Source: Paractinoplanes bogorensis
GTDB lineage: Bacteria; Actinomycetota; Actinomycetes; Mycobacteriales; Micromonosporaceae
Length of the DNA: 64,000 nucleotides
Reading direction: 5' to 3'
Assembly: GCF_018829635.1 (NCBI RefSeq)
Contig: NZ_JAHKKG010000009.1
Span: forward strand, 124,001-188,000
Below the pieces are notes generated by a model. The model had not been told where the DNA came from and searched no databases. It saw only the letters and a list, made by a program, of their open reading frames with translations. Both the position numbers and the translations under genes were made by a program. Below are positions 57,765 to 64,000 of this stretch, one piece after another. Every line of letters starts with the position of its first letter. Position 1 is the stretch's first letter.

Positions 57765-58153
57765 TGTTGCCTCCCCAGGATGAAGACCCGCGGTGCCAGC
57801 CCTCGCTCCGCCACGAACCTTTCCACCCGTGCCACCTGCTCGGCGGTGAACAGCGAGACGTCCACCGGCACCAGATCCGCCTTCTTGAGGTGCAGCACGA
57901 TCTGCTGCGAGAAGCGGTTCCACTGCTGCTCGAACCGGAACGCCTCGAACGGGCCGACCGCGTCGTAGGAGCGACCGCCCTGATCGAACCAGTCGGCCCG
58001 ATGCCCGGGTTCGGCCCGGATCAGCCGTACGCCCAATTCGAACTCGATGCGGACGGCAGTCTCCGATTCGTTGGGCCGGTATCGGCCGGTGGCGGGGTCC
58101 ATGCCCAGCGCACGGATCCGTTCCCTCTCGGGTCGCGGATCCGGCGCGCGCAT
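57467..58153 (-). CDS. polymorphic-toxin-like C-terminal nuclease domain, frame apparently disrupted
   Basis: The first 127 residues look like an orphan C-terminal toxin domain of the contact-dependent/Rhs type: ETAVRIEFELGVRLIRAEPG, DWFDQGGRSYDAVGPF, QIVLHLKKADLVPVDVS, and ERFVAERGLAPRVFILG. I infer a nuclease, with acidic and Asp residues as candidates. After FILG the frame continues without a stop through sequence that better encodes the 57459-57764 protein, so a stop or a base is missing near 57773. ATG 58153 shares one base with the stop of the APC permease gene (TGATG). No delivery domain is attached. Confidence 0.5.
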   Translation of the reverse strand: MRAPDPRPERERIRALGMDPATGRYRPNESETAVRIEFELGVRLIRAEPGHRADWFDQGGRSYDAVGPFEAFRFEQQWNRFSQQIVLHLKKADLVPVDVSLFTAEQVARVERFVAERGLAPRVFILGRQHWRRSSWSSQGKTGRRLVVSSNGRWNTSFRGSTIRRPPTGSGWSSRSTSAACGSPTCLVPVRKRSMPCCARDSSRPPGPSSRTVRARRMRSRSYASWST

Positions 58154-59709
58154 CAGCGGTTCACACGCTCAGGCCGGTGCGCGCCCGGCTCTCGAGGCTC
58201 TTGCGGCTCTTGCGGCGCCTCGGCGGCGCGTGGCCGGGGTATCGCCCGCCCGGTTCCGTGTTCGTCGAGCGGCGCCTTCGGGGTGACCACGACCGGGGCG
58301 CCACCCTGTCCGATGCCGGCGTAGATCACCGGCCGGGTGCCGCGGAGTATCAGGGCGTGCAGCACGCCCAGCGCGATGACCGCAGCCAAGGTCAAAGGCA
58401 GGATCCAGAGGCTTTCCCGTACGCCCACAAGCGCGCCCGGATCACGGAAGGCGAGATAGCCGAGCGAGCCGAGAGCCACTATGGACAGCACCGGCGCCAC
58501 GAAGCGGGTGTACACCCCTTCGCCGTTCGGCACCCGGTTGAGGTGCAGCAACGCGGCGACGGAGGTGGCCAGCAGCACCAGCAGCAGGCCGAGCGCGCCC
58601 GCGATCATCAGACGGCGCCCGACCGTCGGCGGGTCGCCCACGCCGGCCCATGCGGCGGCGGCCAGCAGCACGGCGACGACGGCGGACTGGGTCAGCGCGG
58701 CGGTGCGGGGTGCGAGCGTACGCGGGGACGTGCGACCCAGAGCGGCGGGCAGAACCCGCTCGCGGCCCAGGGCGTACAGGTAACGGGCCATCGCGTGGTG
58801 CAGCGCCAGCACCGCCGCGAAGAGCCCGGTGAGCAGCATCAGCCGCCCGATCGTGACGGCCCACGGCGCGAGGCGGCCGGCGGCGAGATCGAAGAGCAAC
58901 TCGGAGCCCCGGGCGCGGGCCACCTCGGTGATCCGATCGGCTCCCGTTGCCGCGTTCAGCGACCACGAAGCGACGCCGATCAGGACGGCGAGGGCGGCGA
59001 CGACGCCGTACGTGGAAAGCCCGGGATCCCGGCGTGGACGGATGGACTCCTCGGCGTACGCGCCGGTGGTCTCGAACCCGGCGAAGGCCAGCAGGCCGAC
59101 CACCAGCAGCAGTCCGAGGGTGGTCATGTCGACGTCGCCGGTCGGGACGATGGTGGCCCGGGTGAGCCCGCCGGGAGCGGGGTCGATCACGTTGGCTGCC
59201 GTGAAACCGACCGCCACCGCGACCTCGGCCAGCACGAGCAAGGCGATCAGGCCGCTGACCACCTCGGCCCGGATCGTTCCGGCCAGCGTGACCAGCAGCC
59301 AGCAACCCGCGGCGACCATCCACCAGGACGCGGTGACGCCGAACCAACTGGCGAGCAGCGGGGCCGCCGCGACCCCGGCCATGCCGTAGAGACCGAGCTG
59401 GATGGCCTGGTAGCAGGCGAGAGCGAGCCAGGCCGCGCCGACGCCGGCCGGTCGGCCCAGGCCGCGGGCCACATAGGTGTACATCGCGCCGGCGAAGGGG
59501 GCGCGGTTGGCCATGGCCGCGTAGCCGGCCGAGAAGAAGATCAGGACGACGCCGACGGCCAGGAAGCTCAGGGGGACCAACGGCCCGCCGCCGGTGGCAT
59601 AGGCGGCGGGCACCACGTTGATCAGCACCGCGATCGGCGCGGTGGCGGCGAGCGCGAAGAACGTCACCGCCGCGGCGCCGAGACGGCCCGGAGCTAGGGT
59701 CGTACCCAC
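58153..59709 (-). CDS. APC-family amino acid permease
   Basis: A 518-residue permease (from GTG 59709) with 12 or more hydrophobic helices. The family start LAPGRLGAAAVTFFALAATA and the segment GFETTGAYAEES are those of the amino-acid/polyamine group (YjeH/PuuP-like). The C-terminal 40 residues are Pro/Glu/Arg-rich. GTG 59709 is preferred because GTG 59763 lies inside the terminator of the upstream operon. The toxin-like gene follows with a one-base overlap. Substrate unknown. Confidence 0.87.
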   Translation of the reverse strand: MGTTLAPGRLGAAAVTFFALAATAPIAVLINVVPAAYATGGGPLVPLSFLAVGVVLIFFSAGYAAMANRAPFAGAMYTYVARGLGRPAGVGAAWLALACYQAIQLGLYGMAGVAAAPLLASWFGVTASWWMVAAGCWLLVTLAGTIRAEVVSGLIALLVLAEVAVAVGFTAANVIDPAPGGLTRATIVPTGDVDMTTLGLLLVVGLLAFAGFETTGAYAEESIRPRRDPGLSTYGVVAALAVLIGVASWSLNAATGADRITEVARARGSELLFDLAAGRLAPWAVTIGRLMLLTGLFAAVLALHHAMARYLYALGRERVLPAALGRTSPRTLAPRTAALTQSAVVAVLLAAAAWAGVGDPPTVGRRLMIAGALGLLLVLLATSVAALLHLNRVPNGEGVYTRFVAPVLSIVALGSLGYLAFRDPGALVGVRESLWILPLTLAAVIALGVLHALILRGTRPVIYAGIGQGGAPVVVTPKAPLDEHGTGRAIPRPRAAEAPQEPQEPREPGAHRPERVNR

Positions 59710-59748
59710 CCCTCTATTTGATCCTGAAGAGTGAGCGTCTGACAACTG

Positions 59749-59770
59749 GCCGTGAGGGTTCACTCACGGC
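59749..59770. terminator. terminator of the polyol operon
   Basis: GCCGTGAG (59749-59756) pairs with CTCACGGC (59763-59770) around a 6-base loop. It lies 6 bases past the stop of the alcohol dehydrogenase gene. Confidence 0.65.
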
Positions 59771-59776
59771 ATTGAC

Positions 59777-60766
59777 TTACGGTTCGATCAGGATCTTCCG
59801 TCCGACACCGGCTCGGAACTGGTCGAGCGCGGACGCGTAGTCGGCCAGCGGGAACCGGTGGCTGACGAAGATCGACGGGTCGAGCACGCCGGCCGCGAGC
59901 AGTTGCCCGGCCCGGTCGAAGCTGTGCAGCACCGCCATCGAGCCGGTGATGGTGATCTCGCGCCGATAGATCTCGTACGGCTCGATCGCCACCCGGGCGT
60001 CGTAGTTGGCCACACCGAACTGCAGGAACGTGCCGCCCCGGCCGACCCGGGCCAGGCCGTCCTTGATGGCCGCCTCGACACCGGTGCAGTCGATCACCAC
60101 GTCCCAGCCGCGGGGTGCGTCGAGCTCGTCGGCCGACGTGGTCGCCGCCGTGCACCCCAGCTGCTTGGCCGTCTCGAGCCGGGCCGGGTTGAGATCCACC
60201 ATGGACACCGACTCGGCGCCGGCCCGTTTGGCCAGCTCGAGCATCATCAGGCCCATCGTGCCCGAGCCGTAGATCAGGTACGACGTGGCCATGTTGCGGG
60301 GCAGCACGTCGAACCCGCGTACGGCGCAGGAGAGCGGCTCGATGAGCGCCGCGTCCCGGGCCGCGAGGTGGCTCGGCAGCGCGAACAGGTTGGCCATCGG
60401 CGCCGCCACGAACTCGGCCGCGGCACCCGCCTTCGACACCCCGATCGCGTTCCAGTTCTCGCACTGGTTGCCCCGCGCCCGCTTGCAGTAATAGCAGTAG
60501 CCGCAGTACAGGGACGGATCGACCGCGACCTGGTCACCGACCGCGTAGCCGGTGACCTCGGACCCGACCGCGACAATCTCGCCGGCGAACTCGTGACCCG
60601 GCACGATCGGGAACGACGGGGCGAACTCGCCGTCCATGATGTGCAGGTCGGTGCCGCAGATGCCGACGGCGGCCGGCTTGACCACCACGTCGGTGGGGCC
60701 GGGGGTGGGGTCCGGCACCTCCTCGATGGCGATCGTGCCGGGCGTGACGACGACGGCGGCCCTCAC
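59777..60766 (-). CDS. zinc-dependent polyol/alcohol dehydrogenase
   Basis: A 329-residue medium-chain dehydrogenase (sorbitol/threonine dehydrogenase type). Catalytic zinc ligands are C37 in GICGTDLH, H58-E59 in PGHEFAGE and a later Glu; structural zinc uses C88, C91, C94 and C102. The nucleotide fold has YGSGTMGLMMLELA. It should oxidise a polyol with NAD. GTG 60766 overlaps the permease stop as GTGA. With the SmoE-like uptake genes upstream it suggests sorbitol, mannitol or a related polyol. Confidence 0.92.
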   Translation of the reverse strand: MRAAVVVTPGTIAIEEVPDPTPGPTDVVVKPAAVGICGTDLHIMDGEFAPSFPIVPGHEFAGEIVAVGSEVTGYAVGDQVAVDPSLYCGYCYYCKRARGNQCENWNAIGVSKAGAAAEFVAAPMANLFALPSHLAARDAALIEPLSCAVRGFDVLPRNMATSYLIYGSGTMGLMMLELAKRAGAESVSMVDLNPARLETAKQLGCTAATTSADELDAPRGWDVVIDCTGVEAAIKDGLARVGRGGTFLQFGVANYDARVAIEPYEIYRREITITGSMAVLHSFDRAGQLLAAGVLDPSIFVSHRFPLADYASALDQFRAGVGRKILIEP

Positions 60767-61578
60767 TTGACGGCACCCATCGAGAGACCGCGCACCAGCT
60801 TGTTCTGCGCCACCCAACCGGCGATGAGCACCGGCAGCGACACGATCGTCGCGGCGGCACAGAGCCGGGCCAGGAACGCGCCCTCACTCGAGATGAACCC
60901 GACCAGGAAGATCGGCGAGGTGCTGGCGTTGGTGGCCGTCAGGTTCACCGCCAGGAAGAACTCGTTCCAGGCGAAGATGAAGCAGATCAGCGCGGTGGCC
61001 GCGAGGCCGGGACTGACGATGGGCAGGATGATCTTACGGATCGAGGTGATCAGGCCCGCGCCGTCGACCTCGCCCGCCTCCAGCACCTCGCGCGGCACCT
61101 CGAGCAGGAACGACCGCATCATCCAGACCGCCAGCGGCAGGTTCATGCTGGTGTAGAGGATGACCATGGTCCACACGTTGTCGAGCATGCCCAGGTGCTT
61201 GACCAGCAGATAGACCGGCAGGAAGGCCGCGACGGCCGGCATCATCTTCGTGGTGATGAAGAAGAACAGCGAGTCGCTCCACTTGGCCACCGGGCGCAAC
61301 GACAGGGCGTAGGCGGCCGGGGTCGCCAGCAGCACGACCAGGATCGTCGAGAAGATGCTGGCCATCAGCGAGTTGAGCAGGAACGGCGTGATGTTGCGGT
61401 CGAAGACCTGGGTGTACTGCGCCAGGGTCGGCGCGAAGAACCAGCTCGGCGGGTTCGTCGCGGCGACGTTCTCCTGCTTGAAGCTGGTCAGCACCATCCA
61501 GATCACCGGGAACACGAAGATGATCCCGGCGATCCAGGCCGCCACGCCCCAGATCGAGTTCTGCAGCCGGGCCCTCAT
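60763..61578 (-). CDS. CUT1 ABC transporter permease (MalG/SmoG-like)
   Basis: A 271-residue permease with six hydrophobic segments. The EAA motif is AGEVDGAGLITSIRKIILPI. It is the second permease of a CUT1 importer. ATG 61578 overlaps the preceding permease stop as ATGA, and the dehydrogenase gene overlaps its stop. No ATPase gene is in this stretch, so the transporter probably borrows a shared MsiK-type ATPase, as is common in actinomycetes (inference). Confidence 0.93.
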   Translation of the reverse strand: MRARLQNSIWGVAAWIAGIIFVFPVIWMVLTSFKQENVAATNPPSWFFAPTLAQYTQVFDRNITPFLLNSLMASIFSTILVVLLATPAAYALSLRPVAKWSDSLFFFITTKMMPAVAAFLPVYLLVKHLGMLDNVWTMVILYTSMNLPLAVWMMRSFLLEVPREVLEAGEVDGAGLITSIRKIILPIVSPGLAATALICFIFAWNEFFLAVNLTATNASTSPIFLVGFISSEGAFLARLCAAATIVSLPVLIAGWVAQNKLVRGLSMGAVK

Positions 61579-62507
61579 CGGTTCTCCTCCACCTTGAACA
61601 GGCCCGAGATGACGCGCAGGGCGAACGTGGCCACGATGATCGTCAGGAACACCACGATGACGCCGGCCGCGGAGGCCTCGCCGTACTCGAACTTGCGGAA
61701 CATCGTCAGGTAGATCTCGTACGGCAGGTTGGTCGTCGCCGTTCCGGGACCGCCCTGCGTGATGCTGAAGACCGCGTCGAACGTGTTGACCAGGTAGATC
61801 GAGCCGAGCAACGCGCCCAGCTCCAGGTACTGGCGCAGGTGCGGCAGGGTCATCTTGGTGAAGATCTGCCACGCGTTGGCGCCGTCGACCTTGGCTGCCT
61901 CCAGCACCTCGTGCGACTGCGACTGCAGGCCGGCCAGCAGGATCAGCATCATGAACGGTGTCCACTGCCACACCAGCGTGGTGATCACGGCGGCCTTCGG
62001 ATACGACGAGACCCAGTCGGTCGAGCCGCCGAAGAGGCCGTTGATCAGGCCGTAAGTCGGGTTGAAGAGCGCGTGCTTCCAGAGCAGCGCGGCGGCGATC
62101 GGCATCACCAGGAACGGCGTGATCAGCATGGTCCGGACGATGCCGCGGCCGAGGAACTTACGGTCCAGCAGCACCGCGAACAGCAGGCCGAGGATGAGCG
62201 AGAAGATCACCGCGCCGGCCGTCAGGACCACGGTGTTGACCAGCGCCGACCGCAACCGCGAGTCGGAGAGCACCGTGATGTAGTTGTCGAACCAGACGAA
62301 CGGCTTGTCCCCCGGCCGCAGCGCGTTCCAGCTCAGCGTCGAGAGGTAGAGCGTGTAGAGGAACGGCACCTGCGTGATGATGATCGCGAAGATCAGCGCC
62401 GGCAGCAGCGGCGCCCGACGCACCCAGCGGTCCTTTGCTCCGCCCTTGGTGGGCCGAGCAGGCGGCTGGGTCCGCCTGCTCGGCCGGGCTACCGTGGAAG
62501 TGCTCAC
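61575..62507 (-). CDS. CUT1 ABC transporter permease (MalF/SmoF-like)
   Basis: A 310-residue permease with six hydrophobic helices after a basic N terminus. The EAA-type loop is EAAKVDGANAWQIFTKMTLP. GTG 62507 directly follows the binding-protein stop with no gap. It pairs with the 60763-61578 permease to form the channel for the polyol bound by the 62508-63869 lipoprotein. Confidence 0.93.
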   Translation of the reverse strand: MSTSTVARPSRRTQPPARPTKGGAKDRWVRRAPLLPALIFAIIITQVPFLYTLYLSTLSWNALRPGDKPFVWFDNYITVLSDSRLRSALVNTVVLTAGAVIFSLILGLLFAVLLDRKFLGRGIVRTMLITPFLVMPIAAALLWKHALFNPTYGLINGLFGGSTDWVSSYPKAAVITTLVWQWTPFMMLILLAGLQSQSHEVLEAAKVDGANAWQIFTKMTLPHLRQYLELGALLGSIYLVNTFDAVFSITQGGPGTATTNLPYEIYLTMFRKFEYGEASAAGVIVVFLTIIVATFALRVISGLFKVEENR

Positions 62508-63869
62508 TTACTTGTACTTCTTCGCCACGTCTTCGGCCTGCTTCTGACCGTCCGCGAGGGCCTTGTCGACCGTGGTGCTGCCGGCGATCGAGGCGCTCAC
62601 TTCCTGCGACACCTTGGTGCCGAGGTCGGCGAACTCGGGGATGCCGACGAACTGCACACCGAGCGCGGGCCGGGGCTGCACGCCCGGGTTGGTCGGGTCG
62701 GCGTGCTCGATCGAGCCGAGGGTCACGTCAGCGAACGCCTTGGCTGACTCCTTGTACTCCGGGATCGAGTAGGTCGAGGTGCGCTTGCCGGACGGGACAC
62801 GCGACCAGCCGAGCTTCTCGCCGACCAGCTTCTCGTAGTCCTTGCTGGTCGCCCACGAGATGAACTTCCAGGCGTTGTCGGCCTTCTTGGTGGTCTTGGG
62901 CATGGCCCACGCCCACGTCCACAGCCAGCCGGAGTACTCGGTCTTGTTCACCGGGGCGTACGCGTAACCGACCTTGCCGGCCACCTTGCTGGCGTTCGGG
63001 TCTTCCAGCGTGCCGGCCGCCGAGGTGGCGTCGTACCACATGGCCGCCTTGCCCTGGCCGAACGTGTTCAGGCACTCGGTGAAGCCGGACTGCGGGGCGC
63101 CGGGCTGACCGTGCTGCTTGAGCAGGTTGACGTAGAAGTTCGTCGCCTCCTTGAACTCGGGCGAGTCGACCTTCGGCGTCCAGTCCTTCTCGAACCAGGT
63201 GCCGCCGTACGTGTTCACGACCGTGGTGAGCGGCGCGAACAGCTCGCCCCAGCCGGGCAGGCCGCGCAGGCAGATGCCGGACACGCCCTTGCTCTTGTCG
63301 TCGAGCTTGGCCGCGAAGTCGGCGACCTGGGCCCACGTCGGCTTCTCGGGCATCTTGAGGCCCTTGGCGTCGAAGAGTTCCTTGTTGTACATGAGGAACG
63401 ACGACTCACCGTAGAACGGGGCGGCGTACATCTTGCCGTCCTCGCCGCTGAGCGACGACACCATCGGCTTGATCAGGTCGTTCACGTCGTACGCGGAGTC
63501 GGCCTGGGCCTGCGTCGACACCTCGTGCAGCCAGCCGTTCTTGGCCCAGATCGGCACCTCGTACGCGCCGACCGTGGCCACGTCGTACTGTCCGCCCTGG
63601 TTGGCGACGTCCTGGGTGACCTTGTCGCGAAGTTCGTTCTCCGGGAGGATCGTGAACTTCACGGTGATCCCGGTCTGCTTGGTGAAGTTGTCGGCGGTCA
63701 GCTTCTGGATGTCCTCCATCTGCGGATTGCCGACCATCAGCGCGGTGATGGTGTTGTCGTCCGAACCGCCGCTGCTGCCGCCGGTCGAGCCGGCACCGGA
63801 ACAGCCGGCCGTGACCATCAGCAGGCCGGCGGCCGTGACCGCCGTCGCCATGGCGAGTTTTCTGGACAT
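62508..63869 (-). CDS. polyol (sorbitol/mannitol-type) ABC transporter binding lipoprotein
   Basis: A 453-residue lipoprotein with lipobox MVTAGC (C23). The mature part is a type 1 solute-binding protein (PAPFYGESSFLMYNKELFD-like segment at YAAPFYGESSFLMYNKELF) similar to SmoE/MtlE. It should bind a polyol outside the cell. ATG 63869 has GGAGG 10 bases upstream. It is the first transporter gene of the operon, after a DeoR-type regulator. Confidence 0.93.
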   Translation of the reverse strand: MSRKLAMATAVTAAGLLMVTAGCSGAGSTGGSSGGSDDNTITALMVGNPQMEDIQKLTADNFTKQTGITVKFTILPENELRDKVTQDVANQGGQYDVATVGAYEVPIWAKNGWLHEVSTQAQADSAYDVNDLIKPMVSSLSGEDGKMYAAPFYGESSFLMYNKELFDAKGLKMPEKPTWAQVADFAAKLDDKSKGVSGICLRGLPGWGELFAPLTTVVNTYGGTWFEKDWTPKVDSPEFKEATNFYVNLLKQHGQPGAPQSGFTECLNTFGQGKAAMWYDATSAAGTLEDPNASKVAGKVGYAYAPVNKTEYSGWLWTWAWAMPKTTKKADNAWKFISWATSKDYEKLVGEKLGWSRVPSGKRTSTYSIPEYKESAKAFADVTLGSIEHADPTNPGVQPRPALGVQFVGIPEFADLGTKVSQEVSASIAGSTTVDKALADGQKQAEDVAKKYK

Positions 63870-63917
63870 GGTGGAACCTCCGTTTTATTCGAAAACGGCG
63901 AGTGGGGGAGAGTGTTT

Positions 63918-64000
63918 TCAGACCCGGATGACTTGCGGTCCTAGCCGGGCATAGCGGTTCGCCTCGGAAACCGGCAGGGCGGTGTCCGTGACCAGTGATT
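63918..64000 (-). CDS. DeoR-like transcriptional regulator (C-terminal fragment)
   Basis: The last 26 residues before a TGA (63918-63920) read on the minus strand as LVTDTALPVSEANRYARLG, then PQVIRV. This matches the C-terminal end of DeoR-family sugar regulators (LVTD..LP...A..L...G..V..V). The gene continues past the window. It would be the regulator of the polyol operon that follows it 48 bases downstream. The assignment rests on a short fragment. Confidence 0.6.
   Translation of the reverse strand, partial: SLVTDTALPVSEANRYARLGPQVIRV

Noticed and set aside
58177..59697. Plus-strand frame opposite the APC permease
   Set aside because: Gly/Arg/Gln/His-rich shadow with no domain; the permease on the other strand has clear membrane helices.

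Overview
The window is very GC-rich with strong third-position GC bias, frequent GTG starts, short intergenic gaps, ATGA/GTGA start-stop overlaps, twin-arginine and lipoprotein signals, and actinobacterial gene families. I infer a filamentous actinomycete, most likely in the Micromonosporaceae (Actinoplanes-like), and an ordinary chromosomal segment. I see no rRNA, tRNA, CRISPR array, insertion sequence or prophage.

Layout. 1-2328 is the 3' end of a CUT2 sugar ABC operon (partial binding protein, permease, ATPase) ending in a strong hairpin. 2354-3312 holds a small membrane protein and a VanZ-like protein. 3379-7684 is a two-gene module of unrecognised large proteins, meeting an SF1 helicase with a nuclease-like tail (7681-10308) tail to tail. 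10332-14386 has an APH-like kinase, glyA under a ZTP riboswitch, and a Na+/H+ antiporter. 14383-17523 has a secreted protein and a GH43 arabinanase. 17729-25249 is a seven-gene minus-strand operon (ROK regulator, sulfonate-type ABC importer, two sulfatases, formylglycine-generating enzyme) in which every junction is a 4-base overlap.

25444-29683 holds a Tat-lipoprotein intradiol dioxygenase, an ArsB-like permease, and an STAS/anti-sigma pair divergent from a SigB/SigF-type sigma factor. 29742-35141 has a DUF1906 plus FG-GAP secreted protein, an MFS pump, a glycosyltransferase overlapping a stand-alone LigD phosphoesterase domain, a DedA protein and a coiled-coil/basic-tail protein. 35182-44127 has tandem LURP-one-like paralogues, a Gly-rich membrane protein, a HAD phosphatase, a DyP peroxidase, a secreted propeller, a membrane-anchored phosphodiesterase, a GH18 chitinase and a LamG protein. 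44141-48552 has NDH-2, an ECF sigma factor with a co-transcribed membrane propeller protein, and a YbhN-type flippase.

48553-56867 has a TPR protein, a cyclase-family protein, a Mn2+ exporter under a yybP-ykoY riboswitch, an exported tripeptidyl-aminopeptidase-like hydrolase, a TetR/MFS pair with two mirrored operators, and a MarR/DHA2 pair. 56944-58153 has an unknown protein and a toxin/immunity-like locus with an apparent frame disruption. 58153-59709 is an APC permease. 59777-64000 is a polyol uptake and oxidation operon (partial DeoR regulator, binding protein, two permeases, zinc alcohol dehydrogenase).

Taken together the segment is devoted to scavenging: arabinan, chitin, sulfate esters, polyols, sugars and peptides, plus export pumps and stress sigma circuits. 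The least explained parts are the 3379-7684 module, the overlapping sulfatase operon, and the disrupted toxin-like locus.
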